64,000 nt of DNA from Thozetella sp. PMI_491 (Eukaryota; Ascomycota; Sordariomycetes; Chaetosphaeriales; Chaetosphaeriaceae), in NCBI GenBank assembly GCA_021432635.1, contig MU270019.1, positions 1,237,672 to 1,301,671 of the forward strand, written 5' to 3'. This document shows positions 11,586 to 23,605 of the stretch, one piece after another (the stretch's first letter is position 1; each line of letters starts with the position of its first letter). The notes beneath the pieces are model-generated. The model did no database searches. It saw nothing but the letters and a program-made list of their open reading frames with translations, and had not been told where the DNA came from. A program made the position numbers and the translations under genes.

Positions 11586-12419
11586 CTTCACGTCCGCTGC
11601 ATAGGCTTTTGGCAAATGAGCGCTTGGAGAGCGATTGTAAAGTATGGTGCGATGGCCTTGGGGTGGAGAATAGGCACCTGCGCCTCTCGCCCATCGCAGG
11701 CAGACCAGGCCCCTCTTTCCCTTGGCGCTGTTTGACTATAGTCCTTCCATTCGGGTTCGACTCCTTTTCTCAGCAAATTCGATTGCTTCCCATACGATTA
11801 GTCACTTACGACAGCGAAAACGCGATTATCAGGCGGATAGAAATTTAGGCCATAGGTCGAGAGCCATTGACGTGGCCGGGTTTTGGGTATTAACCTACCG
11901 AGCACATTGTTGCTAGTTGGTGCTGATATCGAAGTAGCAGAGTGGACGGATCCATATATATAGCCTGCTATCATGAGTGGCTTCTATAACATTAGGGTTG
12001 ACAGCAAAATGGGTGCATCACTGGGAACTGCACATCGCTTCCCGTCACTACTAGGTAGCCTCGGGGTATGTTCGAGTTGTATAGACATCATCAAGGAATC
12101 AATCCTTTCATGCAGTGGTGAACGGGCCGGTGAATGCAACTCCACCACACCAAAAGGGTTGTATTTGCATCTCGAGGTAACTTCCCTTCAAAAGTTAGGG
12201 GGTACGGAAATTCTGGCGCCAACATTTCCGACATTCTCGCTACCTTGCTATTGCCACAATGACCGACACTTTGAAAACTACATAGAGATCATCGAGGGTG
12301 ATTTACATGGGGCATAAATAAATATAAGTGTAACACAGCAACTGTAGTGGATGAAATTAGCAGAAAGTGCTCTTCCGAAGATGCCCGGGCATTCCTTCCT
12401 CCCTTTCCCAGCTTGCGCT
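11586..12419. other. Intergenic region
   Basis: About 0.83 kb. I find no recognisable gene or repeat. Confidence 0.5.
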
Positions 12420-13364
12420 TCAGTCGCCAAGTGTACCAGCCAAGTATTCCGCATAAAGTTGCGGCAGGAAGGACGCCAAGTTGGTGAACTCAATTTGGTC
12501 GTGCATGAAATGCTCGTACGCGATCTGCTCGCCAGCCAAAATGCGCTTGAAGCCCAGCACTCCGCCAATATAATCAAGCGGAATTCGCAGCCCCAGCAGC
12601 TGCAGCCTTACCCCAGCTCCGAGCCAGTACCGGCTACGTAGTTCAAGACCCTCACCATCAGGCGCCCGCCTCCAGAGGTGTAGGAAGTCTCCGATCTTGA
12701 CCGGCAGAAAGCCGTGCCAGAGCTCGGCGCACACGGCAGCCTTATATCCGGCTTCGCGAAGCTCCGGCCACGGCAGGTCGTAGTTGGCCGGATCGACGAA
12801 GGATATCCGGATGGTCATGGGCTTGGCTCCGACGAACTCGAGGACCCGATGCGTCGACCCTAGCCACTTCTTGACGTCCGGAATGTCAGTACGGCGGAGG
12901 TGGCTGTGGGCGACTGAGGGGCGGACGTCGAGATGGTCGTAGGGGAACCACAAGGCGTAGCGCTCCGGCTCCACGCTGTGCCACCAGAACCACCAGCGGA
13001 CCATATCGCCCGTTGTCCCGGGGAACCGCGTGAGCGAGGATACATAGGCGGCGCCATCAGAGAGAGCGCACCATCCGTTCTCGGCCTCTAGGTACCCGGG
13101 CTCTAGGAGCTTCCTGGCGTCCGAGAGGGGTAGGACAAGCTTGGATGAGATGGGCGTGTGGATCGACGGAATGACGTCTCGGTATAGATAAAGATCCTGG
13201 GTGAAAAATTTGGCGTACGCCTTTTTGGCAATTTTCTTCTCATTCACCTTGAACGCTTTTCGCGCCTCAAGGGGAAAGTAGGTCACGAGCGTTTTCGTCG
13301 GCAAACCTGCGGGTGCCTCCTGCAGCTGTCCCGGAGCAGAAGGGGTATCGGATTTCGACGGCAT
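12420..13364 (-). CDS. DAPG hydrolase (PhlG) family protein
   Basis: Single exon, 314 residues. The Trp-rich segment MVRWWFWWHS (His129) and the C-terminal HDQIE (His288 and Glu292, an HxxxE pair) match the pattern of the zinc site of PhlG, the bacterial 2,4-diacetylphloroglucinol hydrolase, which cleaves a carbon-carbon bond between ring and acetyl group. The length is also close to the family's. The fourth ligand cannot be assigned confidently by eye. The enzyme is predicted to be soluble. In a fungus it might detoxify a bacterial acylphloroglucinol or trim an endogenous polyketide, but neither substrate is shown by context. The start is the first in-frame ATG, and no intron is needed. Confidence 0.75.
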   Translation of the reverse strand: MPSKSDTPSAPGQLQEAPAGLPTKTLVTYFPLEARKAFKVNEKKIAKKAYAKFFTQDLYLYRDVIPSIHTPISSKLVLPLSDARKLLEPGYLEAENGWCALSDGAAYVSSLTRFPGTTGDMVRWWFWWHSVEPERYALWFPYDHLDVRPSVAHSHLRRTDIPDVKKWLGSTHRVLEFVGAKPMTIRISFVDPANYDLPWPELREAGYKAAVCAELWHGFLPVKIGDFLHLWRRAPDGEGLELRSRYWLGAGVRLQLLGLRIPLDYIGGVLGFKRILAGEQIAYEHFMHDQIEFTNLASFLPQLYAEYLAGTLGD

Positions 13365-14637
13365 CGTTCAGTCATATGTGAGTTTGCATCAAAATAATGA
13401 ATTGAAGATGCTTCTACAATATCATCTCTGGGCAATGCGCTGGCCATCACGTTTCGTCTGATGTATGGACCGAGGCATCGGAACGGCCGCCAAGACCTCG
13501 GTATTTCCCTCCCGTGGAAAACTGTCACAACAAAACGCATACTCAGTAGCTCTCATAAAGATTAAAGATGAAGACTTGCTTGCTTCCCCTATATGCTGGG
13601 GAAGCTCGCCCTTATTAACGTTTCCCACGCTCGCTTAACCGCTTATCTAGTGTACAAGGGTGTGTCCGTGACCATCAGCGCCGTACACCTCGCACCCTAC
13701 CTCTACTCGAGGTCAAAATGCTAAGCCCTAAAGCCAGGCTTAAGCGAACTTCTCCAGGGGATACACGCTGGAAGTACCCCTTAACAATTTTTATAACGCT
13801 AATAGATTGTAATTCAGAGGGTCTTGGGGGAGGTGGGGGAGGTATTAGAATATGTAGTGTTGTAATGCGGCCAGTACCTTTAGGGTCCCCTGGTTCCAGC
13901 TAGCAGGGCTAGCGCTCAGCTGCGAGCTTTACCCCCTGCTCCTTTTTAGGACAGAAACATATAGCTAGGAAAATGTGACGTAATCATACTTTTCCCCACG
14001 GGGAACCACCTGTCCCGTAAGAGTGTACGTGACGGGTTTCTGCGCGGGTTCGTGTGATATCCTTAGGGATATTATGACAATATATACGTATATAAATATA
14101 TAAATATCATGTATCGATTTCAGATTGTATGGTCAGTATAGATAGCATAGGTTGTATGGCTTGTTGAATAAACCTCTTATTACAGCTAAACACTAAAAGC
14201 TTTGGTGTTCAGGCTACTGGAATTGGCTGGTAAGGGGCGGTCGTTTTCGGCAGCCCCGACACTGGGCTGATAGTTAGTGGGAGTGTCCTCGCGGCCTCAT
14301 CCAAGTTAACCAGCATTAGCCTCACCACATTAGTGCTGTGATGCGAGTCACTCATGTCCCTAGCCTTGTTTAGTGTTAAATAACCTCGACAATGGGTCGT
14401 AGATTACCATCCGAGACATCTCCAACTAAAGTCTGGAGGACTGTGGGTCATGCATCAACACCTATTATCAAAAGTCGGCCGTTGGCTCGCGCCTTGCCCC
14501 CAGAAGGAGTGATAAGCCGGAGCGTTTGGTCAATATTAATCCAGATAATCCCAGAAGGAATTCACAAAGATTATTTTTCTGGCAGCATTATTTATTTGCT
14601 ATACTGAATACAAGTAGCAACTATAAAAACACCTTGA
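13365..14637. other. AT-rich, gene-poor region
   Basis: About 1.3 kb. A notably AT-rich core lies near 14060-14130 (runs of TATA/ATATA), and no open frame is convincing. It could be a decayed, mutated repeat or simply intergenic DNA. I cannot identify a parent element. Confidence 0.5.
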
Positions 14638-17600
14638 CTAATCCATGCACACACCGACGCTATTCTCGATATATTGGTTGAAAACAGTTTCTAGACCGGC
14701 TTCTAGGAAGGTTTGATCATAGATGAAGCCCGGCATCGAGGCTCTGCTGCCTAGCTGCACCTCTGAGTTCAGTTCCGCAGATGAGACTTCGTTGTCGATA
14801 AAATTGGGATCAAGATCGTTCACTAGGCAGCGGTATAGCTCTTGTTCTGGTAGTACATCCAAAGCGGCCAAGCTTTCAGTCACGGTTTGAATTCCTTGTG
14901 ACACTAGTCGTGGGAGTTGCCTCTCTCCGTCAAGCCCATCCGTGTTCTTCTCAGACTGCGACCCAGCCCTGTCATCTACCATCGATATAGACGGGCTCGG
15001 TACGGCAAGCGCAGGATTTGAGCCGTGATGTGAATTTTCAACCGGTTGAGTAGACAAGGCACTGTATGATGGCCCAGGAGAAGGTGTGGTCATCCAGTCT
15101 TCACGAATGGCGTCGAACCCTTGGGCAAGAATGCCTCGTAGCTGTAGCTGGCGATCTCTTTCCGGCATGGACCAGACCCCGTTCATATTGAGGAGGTTCT
15201 CGAGCAGTTCCGGTCCGCGTCGCTGGGTAAAGCGTTGAAACTCATGAAAGTCTTCCGAGAACTCTGGGTCCACGTAGGCTGACTCTGGTCTTTCGTGTCC
15301 TAGGAACAGAATATCCCATATTACAAACCACTGCTCCTCCGCACTTTGGTTCGGTTTTGACTTTTTACACAGAGCACGATGCTGGTGATGGCTCATGCCG
15401 TCCAACCGGCCCGATGATGGCTGACAAACTATTTGTCCTCTGATGTGGCTGTCCAATGCTTGTTCTTCTTCAAAGATTGTGAAACATCTTGGGCAGTGAA
15501 ATTCCTGGTAGTGCCGCCGGTTTAGGTGTTGTTTTACATCGCGGATTCGATTCAAGGCTAGCTTACTGCACCGAAAATGCGAATCTCGATGTCGCTTCCA
15601 GAAGGGACAGGCTAGAAAGCGCTTTCGGGCATCCGTCAACCGTGGTCGCTTCTTACTGGACGGGGCTAACTTATCCTCAGAAGAGCCGTTGCTATCTTCA
15701 TCAGAGCCACTTGGTCTCTTCTTGGAGGCGAGGCTCGAACTGTCGTTGCTCGTGGAGCTTCCAGTGGTAGAGGAAGTAATCGGGGCTTGAGGCGTTGTCG
15801 GGGCGTTGTTCCCCCTTTTCGTGGCGTAAAACTCGACGATCAGGATTCTAAGAATGCTCATAAGTAAGTTCATGTTGCTTCCCTTCGCTGAATTGAACTC
15901 CGGCGGTGAGTCAGATATCGACAGCATTTCAGAATCCCACGGGGAGCCCGATGATTCAGTCGCCTGCGAACTTGGGGCTATGCTAGCACTCGGTGTCCCC
16001 CGGTGAAGAATTGCTAGTCTAAATGACTCTAATGGTGAGATACAGCCTCTGATCGGAGGAGAGTTGGATCCGTCTGGATGGTTGCGGTCGTCAGTCATGG
16101 TATGGGTGTCGTGAGAAGAAGAATCCTCGTTTATAGTCGCTTCTGTAAAGTCGATATGAGTTTCTTTGCCGGCGACGGTATAGCTCATATCGTCTTTTGG
16201 CCTTTCCGACGAACACGTGCTTCCATCTTGCCATCCATAAATCGAATTAAGAATAATTGTTTCTTGGGCCAGAGCGACCATCTCAGCCGACTGGTTCTCT
16301 CCCTCGCTTCCTGGCGGTATAGTTTCAGTCATTGACTCTAACCGGCATGGAGCATCAGCCATCTGGGGCTTCATTTGTTGGGATTGGCGTTGTGTTACTA
16401 CTGCTTCTTGCGTTGTTGTAACCTTCTCGAGTGCAGCTGGTGGTGTATTTGCCTTCCGTTTGTATAGTACTTCTCGAGATTCCTCGAAGCAAATGGAAGG
16501 AGAGTCCATGTGTTCCTCCTGGAGCAAATCTGATGATCCATCACGAGGAAGGCTCTTTTCAAACGGGTTTCCTGGCGCACTCTCTCTCTCTTTCCTTGTA
16601 AGAGCTGTAGAATGGAGGGGTGATGTAATAGCAGGAGCTGTCGAGATGTCGTCATTCCCGGCAGCTGTTTGCTTCCAGGATCGCGGGTCTGGGCCTTGCA
16701 GAATGTCTCCGGCCTTCCTAGCGATAAGATTGTTGGAAATCCTACCCATGGAGACGAGATGATTTAGCGCGTCGTTGTAGCTCTGAAGAAATTTGCGGTC
16801 TTCTGCTTGGCTGAACGTTTGAACTATAGACTGGAGGGCATTGCAGTGTTCATACCACTGACCAACCTCAGCTAGGATAGGTTGTGTTTTCACTGTCAGT
16901 ATTGGGAGTATGTTGCTATCCTCTGCCCCGGCTGGGGTGCTGATAGATCTGCTGGGCGAAGGCTTATCGGTAGAGCTCTTATCTTGGTCGTTCTTCTGTC
17001 TTTTTTTGCCGTTCGAGTTTGCCAAGCTAACCCCTCCAGAAGGGGGAGGCGTTGGAATGGATGTGTTCGTCGTACCAATATCATTGTGCACGCGTCTCAT
17101 ATGGTCCCTGAGGTTCCATTGGCGGGGAAATCCATGCCCCGGAATTGAACGCTCACAGCCTTCATATACACACAAATATGGCTTTTCGAGATGGCCGGGT
17201 ATACTATGAGCCTCACGTTCATGTCGTAATAAGCAGGCGGTAGTGCTAAATCTTGTGTTCTGGCATCCTTCATGTTTGCATCTATAGGGCTTCAGGTGTG
17301 AATCGACAAATTTACTAACAGCGTCACATATAATTAGCGTTAATTGTATCAAAGGGGCTGTCTCTATTCTCACTCGTAAATGTACTTAAACTCGTTTGGT
17401 TTATGGTTGCAGTCGGGCTGTCCTTCCCAGGGACAGTGGAATAGATTGTCTGCATGTTTAGAGACGTTCTTGTAGATGTAATGATCTTTGGCTGACTCTC
17501 CTTCACTGCTAGACCGATGTGAGGAGCTACCAAAATTGGAAAGCCGGCCTTCGGAGTTTTCGGGTGTTATAAGTTGTGAAGCAGCTCTATAACGCTGTTA

Positions 17601-18305
17601 ATATTGAAAACAATGTAGAAAGAGGGTTTAACGGCTAGTGGCATACGCTGCTGATAGATTCTGAATTACAAGCTCGTCGGCCAAAGTTATATAGCTTTGT
17701 GTAGAATATTCTGTCGCCAGGGAAGGAATTTCGTCATCTGGAGCGCGAGGAGACGAGAAACGAGAACCGACTGGACTCAGAGACGCCCAGGATATAGGCG
17801 AGCGGCTGTACAGCCCCTCACAACCCACTGAACCCACATGTTGCTGGGGGAAAGCATCATCGAGATTATCGAGAAGATAATGAGATATATCCATCATACG
17901 GCTTCCACTCATGGGGCTTTCCTGGTAGATCGGAGCATTGCCTACCAGGTCTAGATTGGACACCTGGACTGATGTCTGGGCAAGTATGGGCTGAAATCTT
18001 GATTGAGATTTCGTAGACGAAGCGTTAAGCAATTTGGGTTGGCTGGTACCCCTCGGGCTCTCTGAAGCGATGGGGCATGCTGGGTTTGATGTTAGAGCTT
18101 TGATTTCTTCCGGATGCTGCGTTAGATGGCCTTCGTTCGCAGGCTTGGAAATAATACTTAGAGGCTGCTGGCCGAAAGGATGCGATAGATCCCCTGGGCC
18201 GCTGTCGTCCATGTCTTCAGTCGTCGATTCCCATGCGATAGCATCGATGAAGCCCTGGGCATCTTGGCCTGTTGAAATAATGCCGCTACTTTCCTGGAAG
18301 GCCAT
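14638..18305 (-). CDS. C2H2 zinc-finger transcription factor-like protein
   Basis: Three exons, 17647..18305, 17374..17586 and 14638..17314, with introns of 60 and 59 nt, give 1182 residues. The second junction restores one zinc-finger unit, from FHCPWEG...NEFKYIYD to KFVDSHLKPYRC. Further Cys/His units follow: YRCKHEGCQ...RHEREAH and YLCVYEGCER...DHMRRVH. A separate finger cluster sits near the middle (FLACPFWKRH..., HLNRRH, FHCPRCFTIF...DSHIRG). Ser/Thr-rich disordered linkers separate them, and an acidic C-terminal region follows. It is probably a nuclear DNA-binding regulator of a family common in Fusarium and Colletotrichum. The start is the least certain part: an upstream exon is possible, since an acceptor-like site lies near 18380 and no ATG opens the longer frame. 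Confidence 0.78.
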
Positions 18306-19645
18306 TCTAACAGCAGGTGCGAGTCCGATAGTTGTAGAAAGTGGCTGAATCCGGATCTCTCCACTATTGCAATATCCTAGGGACAAAAATAGGTATATAA
18401 AGAATTTAGCCTGCACAAGATGGGACAAGTGCTGTAACAGAGGTTATGTCTGCTGACTGAGTGTTGATTGACTGTCCAAAAATTCTCTTGGAAAGAAAAC
18501 CACAGCTGACGAGAGCACACCGTGCTATCGGCCCTGATTGGCGTGATATCTACCATACTCCGCCGCCCCCCTTCTCGCGATAGGATGGGGTTGCGCCAAT
18601 CAGGTCAGAAAGCAAGGCGGTACCTAGCACTGTAACATCTGGCCAATGATCCAAAGTTGTCGGGAGTAGTAACATTAGTATGATGTGGGGATTAATTAGA
18701 GAGGGAGAGTATTATGGAGGGTTATAAGAGGAAGTAAAAATGAGGAGAATTGTTAAAGTTTGCTTTAGCTTTGGTCAACTATTATACAGTAGATTTGACA
18801 TATGGCGGCCACGAACACGCATAGCTATATGTGTGCCACAACTACATGTGGTCTTTCTGGAGCGGGAGTCTATGGGTGGCCTGGCTCCACATTCAGCCCT
18901 ATAAGATTTCCTAGGCTGAGTTCGCATCCTGGCGGTGCGCCGCTACCTATAACGGTAATTCAGCCTTTACCACCTAGCCGTGTGTAAACCAACAGGTCTT
19001 GCTTAAGCCCGACTGATACGCCTATAGGTTCTCAAACCTAGCCCAACTATTTGCGTCGGTAGTCTATCTCACCGATAATTCCTTTAACCACAAATATAAT
19101 ACTCAATATCGTTCAGAAATCGGCACAGTCATTCAACGCAAAGCGTGTGAGCTCTCCGATCGGCTCATGCGTGTCACCACCTTATTCGCATTCACAAAAG
19201 CCGCCAACTTGAACCCAGGCATACGGTGATTTGCTATTGTCTGCGATGCGAAAGATCGAACCTGATGGAAATGAAAAAGAAATGGAGAGGATGAGAAAGA
19301 GATTCGAGAGGGGTTATAGAGTATTTATCAAGACCGGTTAACTTTAAATTTAGCAGCAGGTAAGGTAACTTGCCGGAAGCTTTTGGCAGAGTGACAAAGT
19401 CGCCTGAAAGTGACAGTTTGGATTGAAGGAGATGGTAGGTCCCGGATACGGAATGGAGGAATAAAAAATTGGCATGCTGGACATCGATACGAAGATTACA
19501 ATATATATTATAGATGGCTAGTGTGGCTCGCATAATGGTTAGTGGTGTGGCCAGTCTGGCCTGGGAACTGTAGCTTGGATGTGGGCGTTTTCCCCATCTT
19601 GCTTTTAAACTTGTTTTTTCTTAAAAAAAAAGAAAAAAAATTGTA

Positions 19646-19673
19646 ATACGGAGAGCTACAGCTAGCTCTGTAT
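19646..19673. repeat. Short inverted repeat (hairpin)
   Basis: ATAC-GG-AGAGCTA, a CAGC loop, then TAGCTCT-GTAT: 11 paired bases with a two-base bulge, just after an A-rich tract. It could be a terminator-like or replication-slippage structure. The function is unknown. Confidence 0.6.
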
Positions 19674-20283
19674 TTTGATTAGTTGGGGGTCAAGTCCGAC
19701 TGTTATTAATTAAAAGTAAACTGCCTGCTTTCAGCCGTGGTAATTGTGGAATAGGAGAGTGAGGGAAAGCTAAAGCTAGTGAACAATTGCGAGGTGGTTG
19801 GCTCCAAGACTAGAAAGCTTGGGTGCATTGCACAAATCGCAGCTGTCGGTCCCTTGCAGTGGAAGCTATGGGTGGACGGCCAGCACAGAGAACCCAGACA
19901 GCAGCCTCAGCGCCCCACTCGTCTGTCATGTCGCAATCGAACTAAAGCACGCAGCCAGCAGAAACATGCGCCGGGCGAAGCTTTTCGTAACTGATCGGCA
20001 CAGGATCCGACGATGGAGCGGCGGGACGGCCGGCGATGCTGGGCACGTCAAGAGCAAGGGATGAGGGGGACTTTCTACGACCCTCACCCCACCAGGAGCT
20101 CATTACGACCTAAACCCCATCTTCGTCCCTCCCGGGATCTTTAAGGCAGCGTCTAGCGCCGGCCCTCCCCCGCGTCTGCTACGCGAAGCAAGTTTCCTGT
20201 GTGCGGAGAAGGGTCCTGACTCTCGGCGGAATGCCTAATTGTCGAATGAATCCGGGGGCTAGATCGTAACCTGCATGCAAACA

Positions 20284-20321
20284 GGGTCTCAGTGCATTGG
20301 CAGGGTCCCAGTGCATTGGCA
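20284..20321. repeat. 19-nt tandem duplication
   Basis: Two directly adjacent copies of GGGTCYCAGTGCATTGGCA that differ at one base. It lies outside supported genes. Confidence 0.75.
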
Positions 20322-21145
20322 AGCGCCGGCTCCTCGCCGGTCAGGGGTAACAGTGCCGGTGCGGGGCAGACCGATGGCCGGATCAGGAGGTGCCTCTCCC
20401 CCTCCTTCCTGACGGAGCACCCGGCGCCTCGCGACGTTGCTAACAAGTATGCCCCCATTGGAACCGCGCGGCAGGACGTAAGAAAAACGCACAACCCCAC
20501 GTGGGCAACTACGAAGACGACTATCGGTTTACGCCCGGACATACTTGTATACGGCTCCGCTGCCCCCATGCGTGACCTCGGCTCAGGCACAAGTTTCTCT
20601 GGCTTGTGAGAATGCCCAAATACGACGTATGGCCTTCCTCCGACGGCCCACGCTTTCCCATACTCGCACAAACAGCCTCTCGACCGCTCTCTAACCGGAG
20701 ACAATGTATCTGCACCCCCTCCACCTATACCGGACGAGAAAGCTCCACAATGACTCAAGCTCGCGGCACAGAATCCGGGGAAGCATGGGCCGATGGGAAT
20801 TTGCTGGGACCGGCCAAGGCCTTGTCCCGTAGCAGAGGGTACCTTGCGGGGAACCCAGAGGAGCTTCGTAGCAGCCGTGGAAGCGCCGATGCATCGTCAA
20901 ACAGGCCCTGGCCGCTAACATATTTCTCCGTGGTAGGATTCTACCCCTCGATGGCGTGCCGTGTTCGTGCTCGGGCGCCATCGTCGCCGCTGCAGAGAAG
21001 GAGGGGCCATGGGACAGAAGTCGCCGTGAAGCAGCATGTGAGACCGAAAAGAAGGCAAGCGGCGAGGCGGAGGCATGTTGGAATAAGCGGTGGATGGTGA
21101 ATTCGGCTTGCTGAGGTCGGGATCGAGAAAGAGCACTCTCTCGAG

Positions 21146-21153
21146 TATAAATA
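21146..21153 (+). promoter_or_regulatory. TATA box of the HsbA-like gene
   Basis: TATAAATA, 109 nt upstream of the start codon of the small secreted protein. It is well placed for a strongly expressed secreted-protein gene. Motif-based inference. Confidence 0.55.
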
Positions 21154-21261
21154 CTGGGCTGGTCGTCAATGATTCCGGCTGATCCAAGCTGCCCAGACAT
21201 CATCATCACATCCGAAGCCTCACCTACTTTGCCATATCAACACCGCCAAGACAACTTCAAC

Positions 21262-21897
21262 ATGCAGCTCACCAACTTCGCCATCTTTGCCATCCTCGGC
21301 CTTGCCTCGGCCGCCCCGAGCAAGCGCACCGCCGCCCAGATCGAGTCATCCATCTCCACCATCAGCAGCAACCTCGCCACCCTCGACACCCAGATTACTG
21401 CCTTCACCGGCTCCATCCTCCAGGCTATTCCCCTGCTGACCGCCGTCAACAACCTCGAGAGCAGCATCACCAGCGGCACCTCGACCGTCAAGTCGACTGG
21501 CGCGCTGTCCAGCGCCGATTCGACCACCATCTACAGCGCCATCAACACCCTGAGCTCCAAGATTATCTCCGTCCTCAGCGATGTCGAGGCCAAGGTATGA
21601 CCCTCCGAGCTCGCTATCGATGCAACTGAGGCGATGGTGCTGGTGTTGACCTTGCTTCTCAGGCTTCCGTCGTTGCTTCTTCTGGCTACACCAGCATCGT
21701 TGAGAGTGCTCTGGAGACCCTCAAGACCGATGCCGATGCCTTCCTCGCTGCCCTGGAGGCGACTAGTAAGTCTTACTTTCTATCTTTTTAGCGTATCACT
21801 AACGGCAAGCCTAGTTGACTCCTCCCTCACGGCTTCTCTCACCGCCATTCAGACCACCATCGATGCTAAGTTCAACGAGGCCATCAGCGACTACTAA
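21262..21897 (+). CDS. Hydrophobic surface-binding protein A (HsbA)-like secreted protein
   Basis: Three exons, 21262..21594, 21663..21765 and 21815..21897, with introns of 68 and 49 nt, give 172 residues. The first 17 residues form a classic signal peptide (MQLTNFAIFAILGLASA), followed by a Lys-Arg site. The mature part is almost entirely Ser/Thr/Ala/Ile-rich amphipathic helix, as in the HsbA family (Aspergillus oryzae HsbA, cell-wall galactomannoprotein). Those proteins adsorb to hydrophobic surfaces such as cuticle or polyester and help recruit degradative enzymes. It is predicted to be extracellular or wall-associated. Splice sites and phase agree throughout, and the length is typical of the family. 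Confidence 0.85.
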
Positions 21898-22121
21898 GTT
21901 GAAGTACGGACTAGTGCGAGACATGGCTAGTCGAATGCCGGGCTACCGGACTTCGCGGTGTGTCTCTGGTCCTCATGTGCGCTGGATGTTATTGAGAACG
22001 ATCGACATATGGCCCCTGGGCCTAAAGTGTATATAGCTATATCTGTGTATACATTCGCTGAGCTAGCCTCCCGTTGCTCTCAAAGAGGTTCTGTCCAATA
22101 CAAATGTGGCAGCGAGGGGTT

Positions 22122-23253
22122 TCAGAAAGAAATGGACACCTCGTCGGTAAACTCCGTCGGGCGGCCGAACCTGACCGTCCCCTTCTTCTGCGTGAGGTCC
22201 GCAATGATGTTGAAGAGAGTACTAGAAGTAATGTCGCCCTGTGCCTGGCGGTTGATTGCCGCGGGGTACCCCTCTTGATCCTTGTACAGCTCAAATATCT
22301 CGTCGAAAGTCGGAGATTCGGTCTTGACCTCGGCCACGAGCCGGCGCATCCGTTTAATGCGGCCAAAAGAGTCCGGCAGCCACGGCGGTGCATCTATACC
22401 GGCATGCTCCAGCAGCATGTGGTTGCTATGGACGATCCGGCCGCTGCTGTCCGGTGTTAGCAGCTTGATGCCGCGGCTAGTGCACTCCAGCCCGGTTGAT
22501 CCCGTGCTGTCGGCCACTAGTATGTGTCCGCTTCCCGCGACTCCAACGCTTTGGATCTTCTCGACTGCCGCTTGCATTGACGTAGACTCAAGAATCACGC
22601 GCAGAGCGAGGTGTGTTGGAAGCTTGGAGGCATCGACCCCCCGAGCCTTGATAGCATTGAGGCAGCAGCCGACCCCTGCAGCGTTGAACCCTATCTTGCC
22701 CAAAAGACCTGCCTCCGTGACCATTGCGAAGTCGGGGATACCGGTGCCAGGCTGCGAGACTCGCACGACCATGAGGTTTGCGGCTTGTTCCGGATACCAG
22801 TCCCAGTTCTGGGAGAGAAACGAGGTCCCATTGCCGGCTTTCCAGCTCAAGCTCGTGCAGCCGTCCACGGGAATATCGTCTTTCTTCTTCTCCGTGAAGA
22901 GCCCAAAGTTGATTTCTGTGCGGACGTTCACGGCGAGTATATCGTGGTAATCAAACCCGGCCCCCGCGGCTAACCCCTTCATCTCCTCTAAATATTGAGG
23001 GTACATTATCTCCAGCGGTTTGACGTATTTTGATGCCTCTTCCGTCACGGCTGCCCAGTCCAACGAACAAGTCTTCTGGAAAAGGGCCTTGTAGAAGCCG
23101 ATTGACCCTAGGACTTTTTCTTTTCCCAGCGAGCCCTGGGCATACCCGATCTGAATGCAACTGTAAGCACTGGCTTCTCCATGCTATCCATCATAGAAGA
23201 CAATGGTGAGCATATACCTCATAGGGAGTCCCGGTGCAATGTATATCCAACAT
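22122..23253 (-). CDS. Acyl-CoA:6-aminopenicillanic acid acyltransferase (AAT/PenDE)-like Ntn hydrolase
   Basis: Exons 23218..23253 (only 36 nt) and 22122..23150, separated by a 67-nt intron, give 354 residues, close to the 357 of PenDE. The short first exon restores MLDIHCTGTPYE-IGYAQGSLGKEK, the conserved N terminus of the family. The segment PVDGCTS (Gly109-Cys110) matches the autoproteolytic Gly-Cys of AAT, where the freed Cys becomes the nucleophile. LSQNWDWYPE and a downstream Asn-rich core also fit. The protein ends in SISF, so the peroxisomal C-terminal tripeptide of Penicillium AAT is absent and cytosolic location is more likely. No ACV synthetase or isopenicillin N synthase is visible, so it is a family relative of unknown substrate. 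Confidence 0.88.
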
Positions 23254-23605
23254 GTTGGCAATGATTCTCTCGCTGAGCTAACTTCTCTTATAATTTGATA
23301 ATTGGGCTTGGAATGATGGTAACGATAGGTATCTTTATGGAGAAAAAGAGCGCGTAAAGTTGAAATCTAAAAGTGAAGGAAAGCGACGATCGTCAATCAT
23401 CCATCGCTGACGGTATCGAAGACTCCGTCGGGTGCTAGGCCGATGCGGGGTTGCCAGCCGAAATCGCCATGCCTGACTTTGTGGATCAACAGCCGATAAG
23501 CTATCAAGCAAACTACCTAAGCTAATGCCTCCAAAGCAACAGCTTGCACCAACCTCCTCATATTGAAGAACCACCTGGAAGCGTTGTTACACGAGGATCG
23601 CGTAT
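23254..23605. other. Intergenic region
   Basis: About 350 nt between the AAT-like gene's start and the 3' end of the Clr5-ankyrin gene. It serves as 5' flank of the former and 3' flank of the latter. No motif stands out. Confidence 0.5.

Larger units (their letters stand above)
18306..21261. other. Gene-poor region upstream of C2H2 and HsbA-like genes
   Basis: About 3 kb. The part 18.4-19.8 kb is AT-rich and the part 19.8-21.1 kb is GC-richer. The latter has long open frames overlapping on both strands that carry no known domain. It contains a hairpin (19646..19673) and a 19-nt tandem duplication (20284..20321), listed separately. The right end is the promoter of the HsbA-like gene. Confidence 0.5.

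Noticed and set aside
20153-21209. Overlapping 160-200 residue open frames on both strands
   Set aside because: No family resemblance, no splice structure and Cys/Arg-rich composition typical of non-coding GC-rich DNA.
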